This document shows positions 23,406-34,237 of a stretch of DNA of 64,000 nucleotides, one piece after another; positions within the stretch are counted from its first letter, which is position 1, and every line of letters starts with the position of its first letter. This stretch comes from Ectocarpus siliculosus (taxonomy: Eukaryota > Sar > Phaeophyceae > Ectocarpales > Ectocarpaceae), in assembly GCA_000310025.1 (NCBI GenBank), contig FN649752.1, forward strand, positions 1,105,970 through 1,169,969, read 5' to 3'. The notes under the pieces were generated by a model. It was given only the letters and a program-made list of their open reading frames with translations. It ran no database searches and had not been told where the DNA came from. The translations under genes were made by a program, and so were the position numbers.

Positions 23406-23658
23406 TGTTTGTCGGCCGTACTCCGCGTATTTATCGGGTATTGTTTGTGTAGTGCATTAACTTCAGACGGCGAGACAGCGCCCGTGCCCAGGGCGCTGTC
23501 GTGCTCAGAAAGGAGGAGTGGCAGCAGGGCTGATGCTGCACACAACAAAGGGGGTCCCGGTGCATCATCACCGTACCCCTACCTAAAGGTTCTACACCAT
23601 CTGCGTCACACTTGTACGTCGGCTAACATATCCAAACCATGTCCGTAGATCCACCAAA
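23406..23658. repeat. Left LTR of the chimeric element
   Basis: About 90% identical by eye to 24199-24448. Both contain an inner inverted pair (gcgcccgtgcccagggcgctg-type). The right edge is slightly degraded (ccaccaaag instead of cccacgaaca). Confidence 0.85.
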
Positions 23659-23659
23659 G

Positions 23660-23781
23660 ACTATGGAGAGTGCGTGTGGTTCGACGGGTGTGCCGTCGAG
23701 AGAGACCTAGAGGCTGGGACCCTTAGAATCTCCCAAACCACGTACATTGACAGCATCGTGAATCGCTTTGATGTGCAATAA
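23660..23781 (+). pseudogene. Copia reverse transcriptase C-terminal scrap
   Basis: An open plus-strand frame encodes GCAVERDLEAGTLRISQTTY followed by IDSIVNRFDVQ and a stop. This is the conserved segment that closes Copia reverse transcriptases (the lSQ..Yi...l.rF pattern). It differs from the corresponding segment of the 24.5-kb element (GTIEMSQESYVRSVLERFNV), so it comes from a different Copia family. Confidence 0.75.
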
Positions 23782-23789
23782 CCCGCTCG

Positions 23790-24162
23790 CTTCCCCGCCG
23801 TCAGCTCCTACGCCAGGCCCCACTCTCGCTGGAACCCCAGGACTCGCTCCTGGTATGTTGTCCCAGCTGCTTTCCCGCGGGTGATTTGGCCCATCACGGG
23901 CCGTTTCCCGGGAAAATGCCCCGCCGCCCTCCGACGGCAAGGGCTCTCTCTGGCTTGGGACGGCAGCACCGCCGCCCCTACTGGCATCGCCCGCCACGAC
24001 GTCGTCAGGCTCCTTCCTCTTCAGCTCGGTCACTATGCTCATCAGCTGCGATAACTGACCCTCCAGCCTCGCAATCACCGGGTTCTCGGTGTTTTGCTGT
24101 TGCGTGGCTGAGGGCTCTTCCCCCAGCCCTTCGACTAAACCGCTGTCCGACGCAGCCATCAC
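23790..24162 (-). pseudogene. Gag-like N-terminal fragment, antisense to the RT scrap
   Basis: The minus-strand frame starts at ATG about 37-40 nt inside the right LTR, as a gag start would. It encodes an acidic/Gln-rich start, a Leu-heptad helix (IARLEGQLSQLMSIVTELKR) and then a Gly/Pro/Ser-rich tail. The helix resembles the LDSIETLLSQLTTSI helix near the start of the 24.5-kb Copia gag. The frame runs on into antisense RT sequence to 23707, and that part is not real gag. Confidence 0.5.
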
Positions 24163-24198
24163 CCGATGCGGCTATCCCTCGAGGGACAAACTCTAGAG

Positions 24199-24448
24199 TG
24201 TTTGTCGGCCGTACTCCGCGTACTTATCGGGTATTGTTTGTGTAGTGTATTAACTTCAGACGGTGAGACAACGCCCGTACCCAGGGCGTTGTCGTGCTCA
24301 GAAAGGAGGAGTGGCAGCAGGGCTGCTGCACACAACAAAGGGGGTCCCGGTGCATCATCACCGTACCCCTACCTAAAGGTTCTACGCCATCTGCGTCACA
24401 CTTGTACGCTAATAACATATCCAAACCATGTCCGTAGACCCACGAACA
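24199..24448. repeat. Right LTR of the chimeric element
   Basis: Spans 250 bp from TGTTTGTCGG to CACGAACA, directly followed by the duplicated target GATGC and resumed Copia sequence. Confidence 0.88.
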
Positions 24449-24453
24449 GATGC

Positions 24454-24537
24454 AGGCAGTGCAGGTCAACCCCCCTCTATGCCATCTTCGCCCGTGATTA
24501 ACTCCCCTAGTAGCGCAGCTCCCCCTGTGTCTTCTCC
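24454..24537 (+). pseudogene. Resumed Copia fragment before the 5' LTR
   Basis: This continues the fragment broken at 23405 (aggcagtgcaggtcaaccc, matching about 27477-27560) and stops at cttctcc, immediately followed by the TG of the next LTR. It could mark insertion of the 24.5-kb element into an older copy. Alternatively, it could be an internal deletion joining an older copy to its own 3' LTR, giving a tandem array sharing one LTR. Confidence 0.75.
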
Positions 24538-24862
24538 TGTTCGTGATTATTGCGTCGACAGAGTAGCGCAGAACACTGACAGGAAGTTCAAATAACGGGA
24601 CTGTCGTTTGGTAGGAATGTTTCTAGGAATGTTCTTCGTGGATGGTGTTCTCGGTATGTCGGATGGTTCATAGACCCGAGCGTGTTCTCGGTATGTCGGA
24701 TAGTACATTGGTCCGAGTTCCATGTTTTGTGTGTTGGTCGAGCGACATGGCTGATGCTGCGGTGCTCGCGCATCCAGCTCACTCCACTCTGCTACCCTGT
24801 CTCTCGACCCAAGGTCTCATCAATACAACATCTTTTCCCCAGAAGCCACGAGTTTACCAACA
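24538..24862 (+). repeat. 5' LTR of the plus-strand Copia element
   Basis: Begins TGTTCGTGAT and ends ACCAACA, 325 bp. Its start matches the 3' LTR beginning at 29610, and the whole matches the inverted LTR at 39176-39502 (327 bp). Two copies of tgttctcggtatgtcggat lie inside (near 24649 and 24690), a small internal duplication. Confidence 0.88.
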
Positions 24863-24950
24863 CGCTGCAGCGAACCAGTCGACTGCTGCTTGTCCCCTTG
24901 GACTGTACGTCAAAAGACTGAACGGAGAAGATTGATCACCTTGCTTCGTG

Positions 24951-26170
24951 ATGAGTGGGCCTGCTGGGGATCATGTGGATGACCCACCTCCGGGTGATTC
25001 GCAGGATGTTATTGGTGGTCAGAGACTGGATTCGATTGAGACACTGTTGTCCCAGCTCACCACGAGCATAATCAAGTCGCTTGTTGGGCAACGAGGTGAT
25101 CAGGTGGAGTCCTCTGTTTCATTTGCTGCTGCGCCGGGAAGCGGCGAAACAGAGTATGCTGGTGTGCATCAATCGGATGTCACTGGCAGGACTGTGGGAG
25201 GTACGGACAGTAGTGTCCAAGGCTTTGGCATGTCCAGCATGTGGGTTGGGAGTAGTAGTCTTGCAGACTCAGGCTTGAACCTTCGTGCAATTGTTGTTTG
25301 TCGTTCCTCTGCTGGTGGTAGCGCCAGCGGCGGAACCGACGCCGGTTGGCATCCTGTAGATGCTACTGGCAGGACTGCGGGAGGTAAGGGCAGCAGTGCC
25401 CAAGTCCTTGGCATGTCCAGCGTGAGAGTTGGGAGTAGTAGTCTTCTAGACTCAGACTTGAACCCTCATGCATCTGCTGTAAATCGTCCCTCTGCTGGTG
25501 CTGCAAGCTTTGGTTCGATTGGAACTGTTAGTAGGGCTTTGGGTAGCCAGTCTTTCGGTTCGGGAATGGTTCAGGTTAGTGGGGCTTTAGGTGTATAGTC
25601 AGTCTTCCATTCCGGGAATGGTTAGTGGGGCTTTAGGTAGCCAGTCTTCCATTCCGCCCCCATCTACTCCATCGAGTGAGTGGTGGGGACGTGTCGCCAA
25701 TGGAAACACATATTTTCCTGGGGCCGGCATTAATAACACAGGAGAAAACTTGGGTAGGAGTCCTTTCAAAGTTCCCAAAGCTTCTGTTTTTGACGGGACG
25801 GACGTGTTGTATCCGTCGTGGTCACAATTGTCTGTACTGAGTGCCCACAACAATAATCTGTATGAGGCTTTTGTTTCTGAGCTACATGTAGAGATTTCGA
25901 TTGCAAGCATTGAATTCGATCTGACCCCCTGGGAAGAGAAATGATACAACATACATGGGTGTGCTGTGCCAGACTGAGATGTCAAGGCAAGGTGGTTTTT
26001 GTTCGACTGTTTGAAGAAGAACTCTCTCAAAAACCATGGCTAGGCATGCAGGTTCCCCCAGCAAGTCATTTCGAGTGTTGAAAAATCACTTTGTACCCTT
26101 GAGCCAGAGCACTGTCTGGAACCTTGGAGTTGGTGTTTGTGACTGCTGACGTGAGTTTCTGTAGAGTTGG
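24951..26170 (+). pseudogene. Copia gag, frameshifted, with internal 61-residue duplication
   Basis: Gag forms the virus-like particle that packages element RNA. The frame starts at ATG 24951, 88 nt after the LTR, with an acidic/Pro-rich start and a Leu helix (LDSIETLLSQLTTSI). A 183-bp unit (actggcaggactg at 25182 and again at 25365) gives two 61-residue copies carrying GMSS.WVGSSSL. The frame ends at 25598, and the gag core continues one frame over (25591-25944) with FDGTDVLYPSWSQLS and LYEAFVSEL, the usual start of a Copia gag core. After 25944 it decays through stops, although words matching the minus-strand copy (FDCLKKNSLK) remain readable to about 26170. Confidence 0.8.
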
Positions 26171-26219
26171 AGCATGTATTGTAATCTCCCAACTTGGGAT
26201 ATCACCTCTTGTCTCCCGG

Positions 26220-27788
26220 CGCAGATATTGGTGGTGAGTCATGGAATTACCTTGCTTGGTGGTCCTGATGGTGTGATGACTGTTTTCGACGGACATACTA
26301 TTTTTCAGAGCTTCGATGGCATGCTAATTAAGACTGCGTATCGTCTTGAAGATAAATCTGTTGGTTCGGTGTTAACTGCCCTCACTCCTTCAAACCCCAA
26401 GCATGAATCTAAGATGGATGTGAACGAGTTTCATAACATTTATGCTCATTCGCATGAGGGATTGCTTCGTACAACTGCAAAGCGACTAGGTATCGAGTTG
26501 ACCGGTAAAATGCATGCTTGTACAGGATGTTCGATGTCGAAGGCATTCAAGAAAGGGATTGCTCATGAAACAAAATGCAGATCAGACAAAAGTTGGGCAG
26601 AGTTTTTGTTGACCTGGGAGGGCCGAAGGACGTTGCGTCCGTAGGGGGTAAACATTACCCCATGATAGTGAAGGATGATTTCACAAGACGCACATGGATG
26701 TATTTCCTGAAAAGTAAATCAGACGCTGCGAGTGCTTTCCGGAGTTTCCTTGCAAGTGTGCGTGCTGATGGTATCCCATCATTGGTTGAGATTGTTAGAT
26801 CTGACAATGGGGGGGAGTTTTTCGGAGGAGAAATTGCGTCCGTGTGCAACGAGCTCTTGATTAAGCAAGAGTTCACCCCGGCTTACAGTCCCCAATACAA
26901 CGGTGTTGTAGAGCGTGGTTTGGGATTGATTGAAATGGCTGCTCGTATTCAGGCAAAAGTTTTGTTTGGGCATGTGCAATTACCTAAGACTGATAGACTA
27001 TGGGCTGAGGCGATGCACTGGGCTTGCGAAGCAATTAACCACACAGCTTGTTCCGCTAACCCCGACAGTAAGTCACCGTATGAGATGTGGCATGGTGAAG
27101 CTAGTCATGCTAGACCGTATCCGTTTTTGAAACCGGCGTACTGTAGGTGGCAGCGTCCGTCTAAGCTGCTACCGAAGGGTGAAGCTTGCTTTTATGTCGG
27201 TCCTTCGAGAGACCACCCGCGTGACTGTCATAGAGTACTTACGAGGGCTGGAAGTATTCAGGAAACAAGGAATGTGACATGGGAAGCGTTGCCGTCACAA
27301 CTCCCTCCACCGCAACCGTCTCTCTTGCCGATAGAGGTTGCAGAGCAGGGAGGGGAGGAACGTGACGACGATGTAGAAGCTGAGGTATGGCCGCTTTTAG
27401 GGAGAGGAGTTCCCCACATTCTTTTGCGACGTGATGTCTCTGGTGGAACAATCGATGAGGTTGGCAGTGTTGATGCAGGCAGTGTAGGTCAACCCCCTCT
27501 ATGCCATCTTCGCCAGCGATTAATTCCCCTAGTAGCGCAGCTCCCCCTGTGTCTTCTCCAGCAGACGAGTTCACCGATGAGGGAGGGCAGGGAGGGCCGG
27601 AGACAGGGCAGACAGAATCGGCCGGTCCGGGAGGGCAGGAGGTAGAGTCGGAGAGTCAGGAAGGTTTGGATCAAGAGTTGGTTGAGCCGGGAGGGCAGGA
27701 GGTACAATCGGAGGCATTTCCCCCTGCTACGCGCGTACCATCCAATCGTCGTGCGCGGCATGAGCTTGCTAGTTACAACACTGCTTGA
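26220..27788 (+). pseudogene. Copia pre-integrase and integrase
   Basis: The integrase inserts element cDNA into the host. The zinc region is seen as AHSHEGLLRT and MHACTGCSMSK (H...H, CxxC) in the frame ending 26644. The catalytic core continues in the other frame from 26575: D34/D35 in VKDDFTR, D77 in VRSDNGGEFF and E113 in NGVVERG, so the last two are separated by 35 residues as in D,D-35-E integrases. The tail contains KSPYEMWHG, typical of Copia, then an acidic and Gly-rich linker. A small net deletion (aaaagttggg where other copies have aagatgttggg) shifts the frame at about 26598. The linker ends in a repetitive PGGQEVES segment before RT. Confidence 0.9.
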
Positions 27789-29460
27789 ATGAGAATGTTG
27801 AAGTCAGAGAAGGCAGAACCCGTGCGCAAACTCGGGCAGTAAATCAGCAGAGCGTACCCGGCCTCATGGCCACTCTAGGAACCATCTCCGCATCAGAAAT
27901 AATATTGGCACTCTTAGTCGAACAGAGAGCATCTGATGCAATGGAATTGCCGAAAGTACTATAATAATTCAAGATGTAGAGTCAAACCCGGGTAGCTATC
28001 AAGAAGCCCGCCAATCAAGGTTTTCCACGATTTGGGACGAAGCCATGTCTGTAGAATTTGAAGGCTTGTTAAGAGCAGGAACGTTTGCGTTAGCAGTAAA
28101 GGCTCCGATAGGCTGTAACGTGATAGATGCTAGATGGGTCTACAAATGGAAAGCAGATGAAACAGGCAAGATAGTGAAGGCCAAGGCTAGGCTTGTAGCG
28201 AAGGGCTTCAAGCAAAAGCATGGTGTGGATTATCTTGAGACTTTCTCGCCTACTGCAAATGCTGCATCGATTCGTTTGTTGGTAGCATTGGCGTGCAATA
28301 TGATTTGGAATTTCTTCACTTTGACATTGAGCAAGCGTTTGTTCAGTCGGAATTGAATCACGAGGTGTTCATGAAGTTGCCTCCTGGCTGTGAGTCGATG
28401 ACAGGAAAGGTAGTCCGTTTAGACAAGAGTTTGTTGGACTGAGACAGGCATCTAGAACATTTCACAAGAGACTTGTGTCGGACCTGAAGAGGATTGGTTT
28501 CGAACAGTCTCTGTCTGACCCCTGCGTTCTTCGTTTCATGATGGGACGAGGTGTTGGGTATGATTGCGATTCATGTGGATGACATTCTGTATGGAGGAAT
28601 TGAGAGGCTTGCCAAGATGGTTGTGGAAGCGCTAGGTGACTCTCTCCCCACGAAGAATTTGGGCGAGGTCAAGGTCTTTCTTGGTTGCGCATTCGTTCGC
28701 GACCGCGAGTGAGTCTGGTACGATTGAGATGTCTCAAGAGAGTTACGTCAGGAGTGTTCTGGAGAGATTCAATGTTTGTCGCACAGCTCGATCCCTGCTT
28801 CCCCTGTTAGTGATTACAGGTCCGTGATGGAGGATGAGGCGGCAGGGGATGTGCCGTTCCGAGAGGTGGTGGGGAGCCTGATGTGGATCGCCAACCAGAC
28901 AAGGCCCGACATCTCAAATGCTGTGCGGGCGGTGGCGAGGCACTCTCACGAGCCAAAGAAGAGCCACTGGAAGGCGGCCCAGAAGATTCTGAATTATCTT
29001 CTGGAGACGGCACATCTAACTTTGAAGTACAAGCAGGACACTATGGTAGACGTAGGCACGTTGGTGTACGTAGACGCAGACTTCGCCAGTAAGGCCACTG
29101 ACCGTAGATCAGTTTCGGGAGCACTAGTTCTTGTAGCTGACTGTCTTGTTGCTTGGATTTCTAGGACTAATGTGTCACACTTTCAACAACTGAAGCAGAG
29201 TATGTTGCAATGGGTGACGGTGTAAAAGAGGCTTTGTTTGTCAACGGAATGCTCGAGTTCTTGAGGCCTAATGAGAAGCTTGGTAAGATCCAGGTACGCG
29301 AGGATAACGAGGGTGCGATTGCACTTGCTGAGAATCCACTTAGTTCGTGTAACAGTAAGCACATTGACGTGAGGCACCATTTTCTTAGGAATTTGACAGA
29401 AGAGTGTTGGAAATCAGTCATGTCTCTAGCGAAAGACAGCATGCGGACATCCTGACGAAG
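27789..29460 (+). pseudogene. Copia reverse transcriptase and RNase H, several frameshifts
   Basis: These domains copy element RNA into DNA and remove the RNA strand. The frame at 28045-28356 carries the N-terminal part with DARWVYKWKADETGKIVKAK and KHGVDYLETFSPT. The first catalytic Asp region (FDIEQAFVQSE) and the paired-Asp motif (AIHVDDIL, near 28567) sit in shifted frames. RNase H is in 28776-29225 (YVDADFASK, RRSVSGAL) and 29210-29455 (REDNEGAIAL, HIDVRHHFLR). At least five frame changes separate these parts, so no full polyprotein can be made. The minus-strand copy at 39749-41191 keeps the same domains open. Confidence 0.9.
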
Positions 29461-29594
29461 GCGCTGCCGAGAGATCTTTTTGAAGTTCATCGTAATTTTG
29501 CTCTAGGCTCGAGATCTGAGAAGTAGAGGTCTGAGTCGTGTTTTCTTTTGGTTTGTTGTTTTTCTGTTATATATTTGATCTGGTAGAAGACAAC

Positions 29595-29690
29595 AGCCCC
29601 AAGGGAGGGTGTTCGTGATAGTTGCTGCTGTGTGTGTCGACAGAGTAACGTAGCACAATATTATTGGACAGTTTGAATTACGGGACTGTC
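29595..29690 (+). repeat. Polypurine tract and truncated 3' LTR
   Basis: The purine tract aagggaggg directly precedes TGTTCGTGAT at 29610, the plus-strand primer site for Copia replication. Similarity to the 5' LTR stops after gggactgtcg (about 29690), so most of the 3' LTR is missing and no target duplication can be checked. Confidence 0.85.
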
Positions 29691-30570
29691 GGCGTTGCAG
29701 ATCGCTGTTAACAAGCCTGTGCGGTAGTGAACACGGACGGGCGAAGTCTCGCGTACCGCGACCGCAGGGCGGAAGAAGGCGAAAACCCTCACACATGTTT
29801 TTTTTCCTCGACCCTTTTTAATCTCCCACCCCCTCTTCACACCCACCCTCGCATGATGACCGCTTTCACAACCCGGGCACGTCATGCCGGCTCGGCCTGT
29901 AACCCCCCTACGTTATCCCATGTAATTACCACTCGTTGGCCGGAGGTTACTCAACGCCCCCGTACAACGGTGCCCACTGGCCACCTGTGTCCCTTCCGTT
30001 AGTTCTCAATGTATGTTGTGGTCGTTCGTGCCGTAGTTGCACTGAATAGTTTGGATGGCGGCTATCGCAGGCAGTAGTGCGCCGACAAGACAGAAATGGC
30101 AGATTGGGCGTTCCCGCCAATTTGGTCGACTACCGTCCGTACAAAGGCAACGCGTGGAACAACAATCCGGCCGCATCGGCCATTTGTTCGCCCCCCTCCC
30201 CGTCGGGCGCACATTTGACCTTGATTTGATCGCAAGATTTGTATCGGGGGATTTTTTCATGAACATGGTTATTGGCCCCACCAGGCGTTGAGGGGTTTCT
30301 ATCCACCGCCGTGCCCCTTACGCTTGTGGCAACTCGTCATCGTCAACGATACCATGTGGGCAAAAATGGCACTGGGGCCAGCCAGGAACATCGGTATTAT
30401 AATAGCTCTTCGTCCCGAGGCAAACGAAGCTGCTACGGCACTCTAGTGGGCACCTCTGCCTCGTAGACTACACACCAGCCTACGCATAAGGTTATAGCAC
30501 CGAGAGAAATGTGACCTGACTTTTCTCCGTCCTGCAATTGCGGTGGCAGCAAGTAAGTATCCTCCCTCAT
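29691..30570. other. Unassigned stretch, no gene seen
   Basis: Opposed overlapping frames near 30006-30291 have mixed composition and no motif. No element end recognised. Confidence 0.45.
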
Positions 30571-30575
30571 GAAAA

Positions 30576-31225
30576 AAAGTACGGCACGAGGCCAGCCAGC
30601 ATCGAATAACACCCTGAAACAAACAACACCCCGGAGGGCGGGGTCAAAGGGCGAACCGGTACTTTGCGACGGCACATGTGCAACGATTTGTGCAACCATC
30701 AATTGATGATCAAAGCATAGGGCACGAGGCCAACCAGCATCGAATAACACCCTGAAACATACAACACCCCGGAGGGCGGGGTCAGAGGGCGAACCGGTAT
30801 TTTGCGACGGCACACGTGCAACGATTTTTGTAACCATCGAGTGTTGATCAAAGCATACAACACTCCGGAGGGCCGAGTCAATGAGTTAAGTGGAACTTAA
30901 CGACGGGACACATGCGATCACTTTTTTGGCCCATCCAGTGTTTGTCAAAGTCTCCCGAGTACATTGGAACACCGTACTTCTCGAGGCAAGCGGGTGAGGG
31001 CGGGAACAAGTCGTGTCTTTCGGCGTGGTGGTCAAGAAACTCACGACAACCCCGTCGGGCGGGGTGGGGGTTGGGGGGGGTTGGGCATCGCGCTCATTTC
31101 GTACCGTATGGTAACATGGACATCCGGACACGAGCGGGTGAGGGCGGAGGCGTGTTATACAGCGTGGTTGCCAAGAAATCCACGCCAACCCGGTCGGGTG
31201 GCGAAGGCACACGGTATTGCCATCA
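30576..31225. repeat. 138-bp tandem repeat, then two copies of a G-rich unit of about 142 bp
   Basis: The word ggcacgaggcca at 30583 recurs at 30721 (period 138), and a decayed third unit follows to about 30930. Next, gcgggtgagggcgg near 30990 recurs near 31132, each followed by gtggt(tg/gg)tcaagaaa-type words and a cggtcggg G-rich end. The second unit recalls the short units inside the R2 repeats (gttgccaagcgacgaaaaccc). Confidence 0.75.
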
Positions 31226-31244
31226 ATTACCATGACATCGTCCA

Positions 31245-33840
31245 CTATTTTTTTACCGTCCTGCTGCTCCACGACCCGACAGCAAGCGCGGGCCTCTCCG
31301 GTCCATCCTTCTTCTCTAGCGTATTGGTAGTGTACCCCTTCTCGTCACTATCCGCTGCATCCCATGCTCCTTTTACGATCAACGACACGAAATAGCGCAG
31401 GTTGAAAAGCGCATACCGAACGCCTCGGTGGCGAGCGAGACCATTGAAAACTATCGTCTCCCCCGGCATCAACTTAACTCTGACAGGGGTTCGTTTTGGC
31501 AAGTCTTCCACTTTCTGTCCCTTCCATGCATTGAACGATCCCGGATAGATGTCAAGAAAGGCCGGTTCTGTGCCTGCCGTGATTGTAGAGAAGCCGAATT
31601 CCTCCTGCCAGTCGTGAAATTGTGACATGTCCGCATGCATTCCCTGCACTCCCTCCGATTCTGTTGTTGGTCGCAAGAATGGTTTCGACTCGAGGGCGGC
31701 ACATACTCCAACCACGCGTTCCTCACCCTCCTCAAACGTGCTCTCGCCGTCGACACGCGTAGCGACACGAAGCATCGACAACTTTTCCATCTTGTCTAGC
31801 AAGGGTTCGGTAACCATCTTCTAAATGGGGTCGCCGGGAGAAATGTCGAATATTTTCCTATTGTGGTCCCACCTGAAGGTATCCAACCTAGACGATTTCC
31901 GGAAGAGAAACCGTAAGTTCCTGCCTCGCACCTTAGCAAGTGCCTCCACGAGACACATGTACCATGGTGACACACACCGGTAACAAAAAAACGTGTTCGG
32001 CCAAGTCCTTCATCTCATCTTCCGACTTGTTCATCTTGGTCGCATACTCCGCCATCCATGATACGGCATTCTTGTTCGAGAAGGCGTTAGGCTGCCAAAA
32101 TATTCACCAAACGCAAACGACAACGAAAGAGGTAAGCGGGAGTGAATAGCTTACAAGGCGTCCAAGTCGTGAACGATTGAAAGAAAGCACGGGATTGCTA
32201 AACCCTTCTCCCACCAACCAGCACATCGGATAACAGGTGGCATGAGGCAGGCAAGAACACAAGGAAACAAAACCACCTGGTTCTGCCAATACCCCGTTTG
32301 GTGCGTCATTTACACTGAACACTGCGCCGCACAACTCCCGAATAGAAAGGAAAGCAACGTCGAACCACGTAATCTTCCTCGCCATCGCTGTCGTCTTCGC
32401 TGTCGTGCCCATAATCGCTGTTGTCATCGCTGTCGCCACTGCTGTCGGCATCCCCATGTCGTCCGGCCGACTGGGTCGGCACCGAGTACTCGTCCTTCAC
32501 CCTTGCCTGTATGCCGCAAGGTTCCTACCGCTAAGGATTATGATGGCAGTCTTTACAAATTCGCGGTTAAACCCAACGCCCTTGTCATTGCTTGGGTTAG
32601 TCGGGCAAGGATCGGGAGTGCGTCCATATCGTCTGCGGCTACAGTGCCAATGTATTACCTCCTCGATCTCTGTACTTGTCGGGCACCGTTGCAATGAAGC
32701 AAGCATCCTGTCTAGCCGACTCTGTTCCGCGTCTTGCTCTGTACTACCGGGACAATCCCCAGTGCCCCCCGCCCCAACACCCTCTTGAGATACCTCGCCT
32801 TTTCCCCCCGGATTTTCCTCCCTATCTCCACGTTCACCCCCAGTGCCTCCCGTCTCAAGACTTTCCGGAGATACGTCGCTATCGCCTCCCCGAGTCGCCT
32901 CACTCCCTCCCCCTTCACCACATTCGAAAGTCCCCACTACTTCTTCGATGTCCTCCTTCCTTACCGGAAATACCGGGGGCATGAAAAGTCGCGCGTCTCG
33001 GGGGATGGGCGTAGTGGGTTCGTACTTCTTCATCCAAGACATGGCTTGCGTTTGCAGGAAGACCGAGTCCTCAAAGACCTCCCGCACTAAAAGACCGGCA
33101 TGGCCTCGGCTAGCATGCTTCAAAACATTGGCCCAATGCGTATCACGTTCATCATCTTCTAGGGCCAGGGTCAATAAAGACAACCACAGCTGCTTCATTG
33201 TCATGTGAGTAGTCACGTCTATGAGTGTCTTATAGTGTGTTGAAGCTCTTCTTGGGTCGACTCATCGAGGTCAGCAGGCGCATCCTCTGCTCGTCAGGAC
33301 TCGCGCTGGAGATCAGATGGAGCAACTCGTCCTCGTCGAACGTCCTCTGGTCGAGGATTTTGAAGACGGGTTGGTCAGGCGCCTGTTGGAAGAGAGGGTA
33401 AGGTACTGGTGTAGATAACAACGCACTCGAAAAGAATGTATGTACTATGGGTAAGGTCAAGCCCCCCCCCCGCTCCCCACTGGGGTGGGCGGCCAGGAAT
33501 ATGACCGATGGGCGTGATGATTACGAAGAAGCAATATAGCCTGGCGTGGATGTGGAGGTTAGGGTGACATACATATTGCTTAGGACAATGCTCGATGAAG
33601 GCGCAGAGATTAAGTATTTCGGGTGTTCACTGCAGCAACCGCGTTAAAAGATGTATCCCTGCCTAGTTCTTGCGGGTACTATATTCTCGCAATGACAACT
33701 TGTTTTTGGGGCTACCACCGGCACTTCCTCCTCCCTATAATTCACGACTAGCTGCAACCGACAGATAACGCTGAGGAAACAATCGTCACGAAACATCGGG
33801 AATACCACCACTGGAACATCGATCACAACCTTCAGCCGAG
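31245..33840 (-). CDS. Spliced gene ending in a 2OG-Fe(II) oxygenase-like domain
   Basis: Several minus-strand blocks join in phase through GT-AG introns. An exon near 33830-33683 (VVIDVPVVVFPMFRDD) is followed by 33382-33262, which begins after an ideal TCTTCCAACAG acceptor. Then come 33218-32501, 32377-32155 (after a 123-bp intron, 32500-32378) and 32091 onward (after a 63-bp intron, GTAAGC...GGCAG, 32154-32092). A last exon runs to the stop at 31245. That exon carries the iron and 2OG signature H-A-D (H61, D63 of the 31817-31245 frame), a distal His in LARHRG (H130) and an Arg 11 residues later (R141), with PGETIVFNG before it. Such domains hydroxylate protein, nucleic acid or small molecules; the substrate is unknown. 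An in-frame TAG near 31820 must be intronic, or the gene is dead. The start codon was not found. Confidence 0.55.
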
Positions 33841-34237
33841 ATGTGGCGCCAGGGAGAGAGTAAAACAACTACCGGTCCGGAGGTACCGTTTCACGCGGTT
33901 CATGCTACAATTGAAACTAAACCTGGTAAGACCAAGACTAAAAATCGCTCCGGCAGCGTGTGAAATCGACAAGAAAAAACGCGTCGCGGAGCGGTAAATA
34001 CTCCGTGGGCACGCCGTGAATACTTCCCTTAGACCCTCACCTCGCCCTTGGAAATATACCGCTCCTTCACAGCCTTTTTGATCTTCTCCCGCTGCCGCTC
34101 GGTTCGTCTGTGTCTTATTTCACGTGTGGATAACCCCTGACAAGATCCGGCACCTTAGCATAGGTTGTCGGGGCGGGACTATCAAGAAGGACTTGACACA
34201 GCAAAAGCTAGGTCATCATACATTCAAAAAAGACACA

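Larger units (their letters stand above)
23406..24448. mobile_element. Small chimeric LTR element with 5-bp target-site duplication
   Basis: Two direct LTRs of about 250 bp (23406-23658 and 24199-24448) begin TGTTTGTCGG and the right one ends CGAACA. The element splits a Copia fragment and is flanked by GATGC on both sides, an intact 5-bp target duplication. The 0.54-kb interior holds a plus-strand Copia RT scrap next to the left LTR and a minus-strand gag-like ORF next to the right LTR. These halves point at each other, which is abnormal for a retrotransposon. It has no integrase or complete RT and would have depended on another element for movement. Confidence 0.85.
24538..29690 (+). mobile_element. 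Copia LTR retrotransposon, nearly full length but defective
   Basis: Order on the plus strand: 5' LTR, gag, pre-integrase, integrase, reverse transcriptase, RNase H, purine tract, truncated 3' LTR. Integrase before reverse transcriptase is the Copia (Ty1) order. Frameshifts and stops occur in gag, at the integrase start, and several times in RT and RNase H. The 3' LTR is cut after about 80 bp. Nucleotide-similar fragments lie at 10.1, 17.5 and 23.0 kb and, inverted, at 39.2-54.5 kb. Confidence 0.93.

Noticed and set aside
32306-32500. Acidic Ser/Asp-rich exon
   Set aside because: It lies inside a phase-compatible 123-bp intron (32500-32378), and the frame downstream of that intron is a different one, supported by the next splice junction.
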